A DNA stretch of 24,789 nt from SZUA-430 sp044375275 (GTDB lineage: Bacteria > Pseudomonadota > Alphaproteobacteria > Micropepsales > Micropepsaceae): NCBI GenBank assembly GCA_044375275.1, contig JBILMZ010000019.1, positions 1-24,789 on the forward strand, read 5' to 3'. The position numbers and the translations under genes are program-made. Below are positions 1 through 7,046 of the stretch, in pieces (the first letter of the stretch is position 1; the number at the start of each line of letters is the position of its first letter). The notes under the pieces were generated by a model that worked only from the letters and a program-made list of their open reading frames with translations, was not told the DNA's origin and searched no databases.

Positions 1-37
1 CATTTCCGCCAGTACGCGGGGTGAAGATGTTCGACAT
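1..37 (-). CDS. Possible 5' end of a divergent gene, product unknown
   Basis: Reading leftward on the minus strand, an ATG at 37-35 opens a frame that stays open to the window edge and gives MSNIFTPRTGGN. It is preceded by an AGGAGA Shine-Dalgarno-like stretch about ten bases upstream, which is the main reason for calling it. Only twelve codons are visible, so no product can be named. A gene here would be divergent from the tyrosine operon and would share the 38-206 intergenic region. A second ATG at 3-1 in another frame, preceded by GGCGG, is an alternative start. Confidence 0.4.
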   Translation of the reverse strand, partial: MSNIFTPRTGGN

Positions 38-76
38 TGTCTGCGTCTCTCCTCAAACCCGTCCGGCTGGGAAACC

Positions 77-94
77 TTGCGGACGGTGTCGCAA
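77..94. promoter_or_regulatory. Inverted repeat TTGCG-N8-CGCAA, candidate operator
   Basis: The two 5-base arms are perfect and enclose 8 bases, giving an 18-base dyad of about the size a dimeric regulator binds. It lies between the presumed divergent gene start (37) and the hppD promoter (147-175), so it could serve either side. It does not share sequence with the second dyad at 154-171. Function is inferred only from symmetry and position. Confidence 0.35.
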
Positions 95-146
95 TAAATG
101 GGTGTGGAATTTCAGGGTTCAATTATCCCTCTAAAGGTCTAAGCCC

Positions 147-175
147 TTGATAATAGTTGCAAATGAAACTAGATT
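147..175 (+). promoter_or_regulatory. hppD operon promoter with embedded operator-like dyad
   Basis: TTGATA at 147-152 and TAGATT at 170-175 are separated by 17 bases, a good fit to a sigma-70-type promoter. Between them, an imperfect dyad TAGTTnCAnnTGnAACTA at 154-171 (14 of 18 positions symmetric) fills the spacer and overlaps the first two bases of the -10 element. A repressor bound there would block polymerase. The MarR-family gene at the end of the same operon (4022-4489) is the obvious candidate ligand-responsive repressor. Predicted transcription start is near 182, and an AAGGG ribosome site at 193-197 precedes the ATG at 207. Confidence 0.55.
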
Positions 176-206
176 TCGCCCCGCACAGGGTTAAGGGAAT
201 ATTGAA

Positions 207-1271
207 ATGGCTGATTTGTTCGACAATCCGATGGGGACCGACGGTTTCGAGTTCATCGAATACACCGCGCCGGATACGGCTGCGCTCGGAAGATATTTCG
301 AGACGATGGGTTTTCGCGCTGTAGCGCGGCATCGGTCGAAGGACGTCACGCTGTATCGCCAGAACGACGTCAATTTCATCGTCAACGCCGAACCGGACAG
401 CCATGGGGCCCGTTTCGCGCGCGCTCATGGTCCGTCAGCCTGCGCGATGGCTTTTCGCGTGAAGGACGCCGGCAAGGCCCATGCGATGGCGCTCGAGAAA
501 GGAGCGAAGTCGTTCCAGGGCAAGGTGGGGCCGATGGAGCTCAACATTCCGGCGATCGAGGGGATCGGCGGAAGCGTCATCTATTTCGTCGACCGCTATG
601 CGCCGGGCAGCGTGTCGATCTATGACATCGATTTCGTGGCGACGGATCCGTCCCGCGGCTTCCGTCACGATGGTGCGGGTCTCATCGACATCGATCATGT
701 CACGCATAATGTCTATCGCGGGAACATGAATGTGTGGGCCGGTTTCTACGAGAAGCTCTTCAATTTCCGCGAGGTCAAGTACTTCGACATTGAAGGCAAG
801 CTCACCGGGCTGAAGAGCCGCGCGATGACAAGTCCCTGCGGACGCATCCGCATTCCGATCAACGAGAGTTCGGACGACAAGTCCCAGATTGCGGAGTACC
901 TGGACGAGTACAAGGGCGAAGGCATCCAGCATATCGCGCTCTCGAGTGCAGACATCTATCGCTCAGTCGAACAGCTGCGCGGCCTCGGTGTGAACTTCCA
1001 GTCGACGATCGAAACCTACTTTGAAGGGATCGATGCCCGGGTTCCGGACCATGGCGAGGACCTCGTGCGCCTCAAGCGGAACCATATCCTGATTGATGGT
1101 GGCCCCGACTCCGGCCTCCTGCTCCAGATCTTCACCCAGAACGCCATCGGTCCCATCTTCTTCGAGATCATCCAGCGCAAGGGCAACCAGGGCTTTGGCG
1201 AGGGCAACTTCAAGGCGCTGTTCGAGTCCATCGAACTCGACCAGATCCGCCGGGGTGTGCTGAGCGCATGA
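207..1271 (+). CDS. hppD: 4-hydroxyphenylpyruvate dioxygenase
   Basis: Converts 4-hydroxyphenylpyruvate to homogentisate, the entry step of tyrosine breakdown, using a non-haem Fe(II). The protein is 354 aa, the usual length for bacterial forms, with two vicinal-oxygen-chelate halves. The expected iron ligands are visible: His164 in DIDHVTHNVYRG, His242 in GIQHIALSS, and Glu320 in GPIFFEIIQRKGNQGFGEGNF, the last of which is the family C-terminal signature. The start ATG has an AAGGG site nine bases upstream. It is the first gene of a five-gene operon; its stop overlaps the hmgA start by four bases (ATGA). The operator-like dyad upstream suggests repression until the aromatic substrate is present. 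Confidence 0.97.
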   Translation: MADLFDNPMGTDGFEFIEYTAPDTAALGRYFETMGFRAVARHRSKDVTLYRQNDVNFIVNAEPDSHGARFARAHGPSACAMAFRVKDAGKAHAMALEKGAKSFQGKVGPMELNIPAIEGIGGSVIYFVDRYAPGSVSIYDIDFVATDPSRGFRHDGAGLIDIDHVTHNVYRGNMNVWAGFYEKLFNFREVKYFDIEGKLTGLKSRAMTSPCGRIRIPINESSDDKSQIAEYLDEYKGEGIQHIALSSADIYRSVEQLRGLGVNFQSTIETYFEGIDARVPDHGEDLVRLKRNHILIDGGPDSGLLLQIFTQNAIGPIFFEIIQRKGNQGFGEGNFKALFESIELDQIRRGVLSA

Positions 1272-2398
1272 GCAAGAACTGGATCAGCTTTCCGCTTGTC
1301 GAAGGGCGGGCCTCGCGCCAGGCGCATGCAGACCTTCCCGAAGGCACCTATGAGCGCGAAATCGGACGTGAAGGCTTCTTCGGGCCTGCCACGCACATGT
1401 ATCATTCGCACATGCCGACGGCCTGGACGTCGTTCGAGGGGCCGTTGCGTCCCCATGCCTATGACACCAACCGGCTTGCAGACGGCGTGACCTCGCCCCT
1501 GGCGCTTGAGCCTCTTCTGGCGAATGCGAATGCGCGGATACGGGTCTGGCACGTTGATCATGCGATGCCGGATCTGGTGCGGAACATCGATGGTGACGAA
1601 CTGCTGTTCATTCATGCAGGCGCGGGAGATCTCTATTGCGACTTCGGGCGGCTGCCTTTCCGGGACGGAGACTATGTCCTGCTGCCGCGCGGCACGATGT
1701 GGCGCCTGGAACCCAAGGGCAAATGCTCGATCCTGCTGATCGAGGCGACGGACAGCGCCTATCGCCTTCCGGACCGGGGCATGCTGGGCGAGCACGCGCA
1801 GTTTGATCCTGCGATCATGGAAACACCCCATATCGATGACGCTTTCATCAAACAGCAGGGTGACAAGCCCTGGAAGGTCCTGGTGAAGCGGCGCGGGCAG
1901 ATCTCGACGATATCCTATCCGTTCAATCCCCTTGACGCGCAAGGCTGGAAGGGAACCTGTGTGCCCGTGAAGCTGAACTGGCGGGATATCCGGCCGATCG
2001 TCAGCCATCGCTATCACCTGCCGCCGTCGGTCCACACGACATTCCTCGCCGACAAGTTTGTGGTCTGCACCTTCGTGCCACGCCCGATCGAGAGTGATCC
2101 CGGTGCGCTCAAGGTGCCGTTCTTTCACAGCAATGATGACTTTGATGAGGTCATCTTCTATCACGCCGGCAATTTCTTCAGCCGTGACAACATCAAGCCG
2201 GGCATGATCACCTTTCATCCTGCGGGATTTCCGCACGGGCCGCATCCCAAGGCGTTTGCGGCGGGAGCGAAGTCCGAGCGCAAGGAGACTGACGAAGTGG
2301 CGGTCATGATTGATACACGCCTGCCCCTGGATGCGACCGCACGTGCTGCTTCCATTGAAGACACGTCCTATGCCGACAGCTGGCGTGGTGCGAAATGA
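1268..2398 (+). CDS. hmgA: Homogentisate 1,2-dioxygenase, short form
   Basis: Opens the ring of homogentisate to give maleylacetoacetate, with Fe(II) in a cupin fold. At 376 aa it is shorter than the well-studied forms of about 430-445 aa. Family landmarks are present: FFGPATHMYHSHMPTAW near residue 40, a cupin-type stretch around NIDGDELLFIHAGAGDLYCDFG (about 106-127), and the C-terminal metal region with His287, Glu294 in DEVIFYHAGNFFSR, and His323 in FPHGPHP. Start and stop both overlap neighbours in ATGA junctions, so it is translationally coupled to hppD and the following hydrolase. Pathway context makes the assignment firm; the short length may mark a distinct subfamily. Confidence 0.93.
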   Translation: MSKNWISFPLVEGRASRQAHADLPEGTYEREIGREGFFGPATHMYHSHMPTAWTSFEGPLRPHAYDTNRLADGVTSPLALEPLLANANARIRVWHVDHAMPDLVRNIDGDELLFIHAGAGDLYCDFGRLPFRDGDYVLLPRGTMWRLEPKGKCSILLIEATDSAYRLPDRGMLGEHAQFDPAIMETPHIDDAFIKQQGDKPWKVLVKRRGQISTISYPFNPLDAQGWKGTCVPVKLNWRDIRPIVSHRYHLPPSVHTTFLADKFVVCTFVPRPIESDPGALKVPFFHSNDDFDEVIFYHAGNFFSRDNIKPGMITFHPAGFPHGPHPKAFAAGAKSERKETDEVAVMIDTRLPLDATARAASIEDTSYADSWRGAK

Positions 2399-3378
2399 AG
2401 CTGGCGTCACTCAAACAGGGTCGGGACGGGCGTCTCATCGTCGTTTCCCGTGACCTGACGCACGCGATCGCTGCCGACAGCATTGCGCCCACACTTCAGG
2501 CCGCGCTGGAGGACTGGGAGCGGATCGCGCCTCGCCTGCAGGAAATGTATCACGCGCTCAACACCTCGGAGCCGGTCGGTCGCTTCTCCTTCCGGCCCGC
2601 AGACTGTGCGTCGCCACTTCCGCGCGCCTACCAGTGGGCGGATGGTTCTGCCTATGTGACGCATGTGGAGCTTGTCCGGAAAGCCCGCGGGGCCGAGATG
2701 CCCAAGACCTTCTGGACAGATCCGCTGATGTACCAGGGCGGCTCGGACAGCTTCATTGGCCCGGAAGACGACATTGTTGCGACTGACGAAGCGTGGGGCA
2801 TTGATCTCGAGGGTGAGGTCGCGGTCATCACCGGCGATGTTCCGATGGGCGCCAGCCCGGCCGAGGCGGCCAGGCACATACGTCTTCTCATGCTGGTCAA
2901 TGATGTCAGCCTGCGGAACCTCATTCCGAAGGAACTCGAGAAAGGGTTCGGGTTCTTCCAGTCCAAGCCTGCCAGCGCCTTCTCGCCTGTGGCGATTACG
3001 CCCGATGAGCTTGGAACCCATTGGCGTGAAGGCCGGGTTCACCTGCCGCTGCTGGTTGACGTGAATGGCCAGCGTTTCGGTGCGCCGAATGCCGGAACGG
3101 ACATGACCTTCTCGTTTCCCGAACTTATTGCGCATGCTGCAAAGACGCGTGAACTGGAGGCGGGATCCATTATCGGTTCCGGCACGGTTTCCAACGCGGA
3201 CCGGTCGTGTGGGTCGGCCTGCATCGCCGAGCGCCGCATGCTCGAGACCATCGAGAGCGGCAAGCCTGAAACATCCTTCCTGAAATTTGGTGACACTGTC
3301 CGCATCGACATGCGCCTGCCTGATGGCAATCCGCTGTTCGGCGCCATCAGCCAGCGCGTCTCGCGCCATGGGGCATGA
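2395..3378 (+). CDS. fahA: Fumarylacetoacetate hydrolase
   Basis: Cleaves fumarylacetoacetate to fumarate and acetoacetate, the last step of the homogentisate pathway. The 327-aa protein has the fumarylacetoacetase fold, with the acidic metal-binding motif GIDLEGEVAV near residues 139-148 and the conserved tail region AGSIIGSGTVSN followed by FLKFGDTVRIDMR. It is the roughly 330-aa bacterial type rather than the 420-aa animal type. It overlaps hmgA by four bases, and its stop is one base before the maiA start. This order (dioxygenase, ring-opening dioxygenase, hydrolase, isomerase) is the usual bacterial tyrosine-degradation layout. Confidence 0.9.
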   Translation: MKLASLKQGRDGRLIVVSRDLTHAIAADSIAPTLQAALEDWERIAPRLQEMYHALNTSEPVGRFSFRPADCASPLPRAYQWADGSAYVTHVELVRKARGAEMPKTFWTDPLMYQGGSDSFIGPEDDIVATDEAWGIDLEGEVAVITGDVPMGASPAEAARHIRLLMLVNDVSLRNLIPKELEKGFGFFQSKPASAFSPVAITPDELGTHWREGRVHLPLLVDVNGQRFGAPNAGTDMTFSFPELIAHAAKTRELEAGSIIGSGTVSNADRSCGSACIAERRMLETIESGKPETSFLKFGDTVRIDMRLPDGNPLFGAISQRVSRHGA

Positions 3379-3379
3379 C

Positions 3380-4012
3380 ATGAAACTCTATGACTACGGA
3401 TTCTCTTCAGCTGCGTATCGCGTGCGTATCGCCCTGAACCTCAAGGGCATTGCCTATGACCGCGTCAACATCGATCTGGTCAAGAATGGCGGGGAGCAGC
3501 ATTCCGCCAGCTTCAAGTCGGTCAACCCGCAGGAGCTCATTCCGGCGCTTGAGACCGATGGCACGGTGCTCGCGCAATCGCTTGCGATCATCGAGTATCT
3601 TGATGAGACCTATGTCGAACCCCGCTTGTTGCCGACCTATCCGGTGGCGCGGGCCAAGGTTCGCCAGATTGCGTATGCGATCGCCTGCGACATCCATCCG
3701 ATCAACAACCTGAGCTCGCGCCAGTTGCTCAAGCAGATGGGCCACAGCGACGACGAGATCATGCAGAAGTGGTACGCGCACTGGATCCAGAAGGGTTTTG
3801 GCGCGCTGGAGGCCATCCTGAGCCAATCGAAGAATACGGGCACATTCTGCTATGGCGAGACGCCGACACTTGCGGATATCTGCCTTGTCCCGCAAATGGC
3901 CAATGCCTATCGCTTCAAGGTGCCGATCGACGCGTTTCCAACGCTTGTGCGGATCGACAAGACCTGCCGTGAGCTGCCCGCATTTGCGGCGGCGGCTCCT
4001 GAACTGAACTAG
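3380..4012 (+). CDS. maiA: Maleylacetoacetate isomerase (zeta-class GST)
   Basis: Isomerises maleylacetoacetate to fumarylacetoacetate with glutathione. The protein is 210 aa when started at MKLYDYGFSS; a longer in-frame opening from 3287 would run through the end of fahA and is rejected. The zeta-class motif appears as SSAAYRVRIALNLKGI, where relatives usually have SSCSxRVRIAL, so the Cys is replaced by Ala while both Ser and the Arg stay. The glutathione-binding QS plus AIIEYLDE segment (about 70-80) is intact. Only one base separates it from fahA, so it is co-translated with the operon. Confidence 0.92.
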   Translation: MKLYDYGFSSAAYRVRIALNLKGIAYDRVNIDLVKNGGEQHSASFKSVNPQELIPALETDGTVLAQSLAIIEYLDETYVEPRLLPTYPVARAKVRQIAYAIACDIHPINNLSSRQLLKQMGHSDDEIMQKWYAHWIQKGFGALEAILSQSKNTGTFCYGETPTLADICLVPQMANAYRFKVPIDAFPTLVRIDKTCRELPAFAAAAPELN

Positions 4013-4021
4013 GTATTGTCC

Positions 4022-4489
4022 ATGAAAGCGGAAACGAAACGACAGGCCCCTGTTCCGCAACTCGAACTGGAAACGTTTCTGCCCTATCGGCTTTCCGTCC
4101 TGTCGAACACGGTGAGCGGCAAGATTGCCCGGTCCTACGAGAAGCAGTTCGGCCTTTCGATTCCGGAATGGCGCGTGATGGCCGTGCTGGGGCGCTTTCC
4201 TCTGCTGACGGCGGCTGAAGTGACCGAGCGTACCGCCATGGACAAGGTGCAGGTGAGCCGGGCCGTGGCGCGGTTGCAGGATGCGGGGCGCATTGAGCAG
4301 CAGGCCGTCGATGGAGACCGGCGTGCGCGGCACCTTTTCCTGACCGCCAAGGGCATGGAAGACTATCACGCCATCGTGCCGATCGCGCGTGACTATGAGC
4401 GCCGGCTTGCCAGTCCCCTCACTGTTGGCGAACGCGCCCAGCTCGATGCCCTGCTGGAAAAGCTGTCAGACGCGGCGGCGGCGCTTTGA
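4022..4489 (+). CDS. MarR-family transcriptional regulator, probable operon repressor
   Basis: A 155-aa winged-helix protein with typical MarR layout: a helical N-terminus, then PEWRVMAVLGRFPLLTAAEVTERTAMDKVQVSRAVARLQDAG (recognition helix) and the wing around DGDRRARHLFLTAKG. Started at the ATG at 4022 with AGG eight bases upstream; a TTG at 4016 would add two residues. It follows maiA by only nine bases, so it is co-transcribed with the tyrosine genes and likely controls them and itself, perhaps through the dyad at 154-171. The effector is unknown; homogentisate or 4-hydroxyphenylpyruvate would be natural guesses. Its 3' end overlaps the convergent acyltransferase gene by 24 bases. Confidence 0.88.
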   Translation: MKAETKRQAPVPQLELETFLPYRLSVLSNTVSGKIARSYEKQFGLSIPEWRVMAVLGRFPLLTAAEVTERTAMDKVQVSRAVARLQDAGRIEQQAVDGDRRARHLFLTAKGMEDYHAIVPIARDYERRLASPLTVGERAQLDALLEKLSDAAAAL

Positions 4490-5335
4490 TTTCGGTGGAA
4501 CTGCCGCTTCCAGCGCATAGGTCTGGTCACGCAGGAATGCCATCAGTTCCTTGCGGTCGCTGAAGCCCTTCAACGTCTCGTACGGAATTCGCTTTCCGAT
4601 CCTGACAGCCAGGTTTTCACCGATCCTGTCGTGCACCTCCTTGAACAGGAGTGACAGGCGCAGCGTCATGCTGATGTGGCTTGCGATCTGGAACAGTCTC
4701 GAGTTCTGGCCATCGAAGTAGACCGGCACGACGGGAGCCTTGCCCTGGACAATCATGCGCCCCGTGAACGTCTTCCACTCCGGGTCCTTGGCCTTGCGTG
4801 CCAGGAGGGTTGGCGTGGTTGATACCGTGCCACCGGGGAAAATCACGAGGGCGCCCCCCTTCTCAAGCAGCGCCTTGGACTCCGCGCGCGTCCTGATGTT
4901 CGTCTCGAGCGCGGCCTTGGTTTCCTCGAAGTCGATCGGCAGCAGATAGGGTTTGATCTCTTCCGCGCGGTTCAGCAGCGCGTTCGTCAGAACCTTGAAG
5001 TCGTTGCGGACGCGGGAGATCAGCCAGCAGACCATAAGTCCGTCAAGTACGCCGAACGGATGGTTTGCGACGATGATCACGGGGCCCGTGCGCGGGATCT
5101 CGGACAGGTCCTGTTCGTTGAGATCAATCTTCAGGCGTAGCTTGCCGATAGCAGCGTCCCAGAAGCTTTCGCCAGGCTTCGGATTGTTCTGGTGCTCAAG
5201 ATACATGCGCTTGAGCTCAGGCTGTCCCGTAATGCGCTCGATCAGCTGGATGACGAGCCGCTTGAAACGCGGGTCCTCCGGCGAGGCATATGAAAACTCA
5301 TCAACTTCGGGCAGCTGCGTCTTGCGTGGTGCCAT
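4466..5335 (-). CDS. PlsC-like lysophospholipid acyltransferase
   Basis: A 289-aa protein of the glycerolipid acyltransferase superfamily. The catalytic block reads VIIVANHPFGVLDGLMV (about 88-104), where His and Asp are separated by five residues instead of the four of classic HX4D enzymes; NHPFGxxxG is typical of the haemolysin-like/OlsA-type branch of the superfamily. A second block, GGALVIFPGGTVSTTP, matches the substrate-binding FPEG-like motif. The C-terminus is very basic (KSKRRRRV), suited to membrane contact. It is the last gene of a four-gene minus-strand set, 18 bases after the ATP-grasp gene. The acyl acceptor cannot be read from the sequence; an amino-acid or phospholipid acceptor is plausible. 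Confidence 0.82.
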   Translation of the reverse strand: MAPRKTQLPEVDEFSYASPEDPRFKRLVIQLIERITGQPELKRMYLEHQNNPKPGESFWDAAIGKLRLKIDLNEQDLSEIPRTGPVIIVANHPFGVLDGLMVCWLISRVRNDFKVLTNALLNRAEEIKPYLLPIDFEETKAALETNIRTRAESKALLEKGGALVIFPGGTVSTTPTLLARKAKDPEWKTFTGRMIVQGKAPVVPVYFDGQNSRLFQIASHISMTLRLSLLFKEVHDRIGENLAVRIGKRIPYETLKGFSDRKELMAFLRDQTYALEAAVPPKSKRRRRV

Positions 5336-5353
5336 GGTGTCCGTCTGCTCAAA

Positions 5354-6466
5354 TCACTCAGTAAGGGGGTATTCTGCCCAAAGCCTGGTCTCATGGCGAT
5401 AGGCGTCCAGCATGGTGCGCAGCGAGGCTGGCTTGAAACCCCTGCGGGCATTCTCGGCCCCGATTTCCCACAGAAGGCGATATTGCTGCATGAGCGCCCG
5501 ATAGGCCTGCCAGAGCGTGGTGTTCCGGTCCCACACATGTGTCGCTTCTGCGCCGGCGCCGTTGATCTCGACGATGGTGAAGCCTTCTCCCTGCTGCAGT
5601 TGCGCCATATCCTGAAAGCGGACGTCAAAACGGCCGAAGTGAAACTCCGGGATGTCTTGTGCAATACGGTCGAAGGCCGCTGTCATCAGGGGTGTCACGA
5701 GGCTGTTGCCATTCCTGAAGATCGTGCCCCTGCTGTGGCTGCCTGCATAGGCAATGCGGAATGGCTGTCCTGCAGGGACCACCCAGTCCAGCCTGCTGCC
5801 GTGGCGTGGCAGGTAGATGTGCGCGAGCGGACCGGCCCTGCGGTCCTTCCTGATCAGCTGCTCGAGGGTCGAGATGCCATCCCCGTGGACATAGGGAAAG
5901 TACTTCAGCGTTATCGAGATGATGCGGCCCTGCTTCTCCGACGGCTTGCGGACATAGAAAATGCCGGCTTCGGCTTCGTGGTCGATGAGTTCCTGGAGGA
6001 TGATCGTTTCGTTGTCCGGATATCCGGCGATGTAGGAACTGAGTTCTTCGGCGGAACGGATCCTCCGCACCCCCACGCCCCTGCAGCCCATGTCGGGCTT
6101 GGCGATGCATGGAAGAGCGATGCCTGCAGCAGCGGCTGCTGCCAGTGCTGCGTCTGGTGTCAGTGCATCGGTCTTCCGGAGGGCGCACCAGGGCGCGATG
6201 AACCGCCGTGCATAGGCGCCAGCCGCTTCGAAGATCTCGGCCTTTGACTCCCCGATCCAGCCTCCCAGCGGAAAGCGCGGGTTCGCGATGGAGGGCAATG
6301 TCATGCCGCCGAAGCGCAGGGAGAGCCAGGCCCAGTACAGGACGAGCGGCGGGTAGAAGCGGTGCTGTGGCCAGAACTCGAAGTACGAGACGGGCGGTCC
6401 CGTGTCGTCGAATGCGGGCATGCCCTTGTGAGGCGTGCGGATCTCCAGGGCCAACGGATCAATCAT
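5354..6466 (-). CDS. ATP-grasp family ligase
   Basis: A 370-aa protein when started at MIDPLALEIRTP; the longer open frame from 6589 runs back into the DedA gene and has no support. ATP-grasp features are visible: IAKPDMGCRGVGV (nucleotide loop), IILQELIDHEAEAGIFYVRKP, the stretch YVHGDGISTLEQLI resembling cyanophycin synthetase-type ligases, and the metal motif FTIVEINGAGAEATHVWD. The N-terminal third has an aromatic-rich stretch (YPPLVLYWAWLSLRFGG) that may contact the membrane. Such enzymes join a carboxylate to an amine via an acyl-phosphate. The start overlaps the DedA stop by eight bases, so the two are coupled. The substrate is unknown; placement beside DedA and an acyltransferase suggests an envelope lipid or peptidoglycan-related conjugate. 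Confidence 0.82.
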   Translation of the reverse strand: MIDPLALEIRTPHKGMPAFDDTGPPVSYFEFWPQHRFYPPLVLYWAWLSLRFGGMTLPSIANPRFPLGGWIGESKAEIFEAAGAYARRFIAPWCALRKTDALTPDAALAAAAAAGIALPCIAKPDMGCRGVGVRRIRSAEELSSYIAGYPDNETIILQELIDHEAEAGIFYVRKPSEKQGRIISITLKYFPYVHGDGISTLEQLIRKDRRAGPLAHIYLPRHGSRLDWVVPAGQPFRIAYAGSHSRGTIFRNGNSLVTPLMTAAFDRIAQDIPEFHFGRFDVRFQDMAQLQQGEGFTIVEINGAGAEATHVWDRNTTLWQAYRALMQQYRLLWEIGAENARRGFKPASLRTMLDAYRHETRLWAEYPLTE

Positions 6467-7046
6467 TGGTCCGTGTGTCCTGTTTCCGCAGGCGCCTGAC
6501 GATATGGGGACCTGCCAGTGCGAGCAGTACAAGAAGCGCTGCGGCTGCCCAGCGCCAGGGTCCCAGTGCCTCTGCTGCTGCGAGGCCAAACGTGAAGATC
6601 ACGGTGAAGGCCATGGTCGTCCAGACAAAGGCGGCGATGAGGGTGACCATAAGGAACGTTCGGAATGGAAGTCGAAGGAACCCGCTGGCCGCAAATGTGG
6701 GCAGCCTCATGCCGGGGATGAAGCGGGCGGCGATGAGCGATGTCACGTATCTCTTCTGCAGCCAGTCACGTCCCCTTTCCAGTCTCTCGGCGCCAATGAA
6801 GGCCTGTGCCCGCGGATTGGACCGGGCCAGGTGCCCAAGGGCGAAGAGAGCCAGGTCTCCGAGGAAAATGCCTGCAAAGAGTGCGCTCAGTGCGAGGGAT
6901 GGCGGGATCACGCCTTCTGCGGCAAGCAAGGCAGCGCCGGCCGTTGCCACGTCCTCCAGCACGAAGGTCGCGAGGAAAATTGCCAGCGCGACCATGACAG
7001 GCGCTGTCCCGAGCGTGAGCAGGATCGACGGGGCATCACTCTCCAT
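6459..7046 (-). CDS. DedA/VTT-family membrane protein
   Basis: A 195-aa integral membrane protein, started at MESDAPSILLTLG, which overlaps the upstream hydrolase gene by 11 bases. It has several hydrophobic segments and the family signature around ARFIPGMRLPTFAASGFLRLP, with the conserved R-x-x-PG-x-R pattern. DedA/VTT proteins act as lipid scramblases or flippases, some moving undecaprenyl phosphate or phospholipids across the inner membrane. Overlap on both sides shows translation coupled to the hydrolase and the ATP-grasp ligase. The lipid moved is not predictable here. Confidence 0.88.
   Translation of the reverse strand: MESDAPSILLTLGTAPVMVALAIFLATFVLEDVATAGAALLAAEGVIPPSLALSALFAGIFLGDLALFALGHLARSNPRAQAFIGAERLERGRDWLQKRYVTSLIAARFIPGMRLPTFAASGFLRLPFRTFLMVTLIAAFVWTTMAFTVIFTFGLAAAEALGPWRWAAAALLVLLALAGPHIVRRLRKQDTRTND

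Noticed and set aside
1016..2410. A 464-codon open frame on the minus strand opposite hmgA
   Set aside because: It is rich in Arg, His and Pro, lacks any family motif, and lies opposite a clear enzyme gene; high-GC coding DNA commonly gives such antisense frames.
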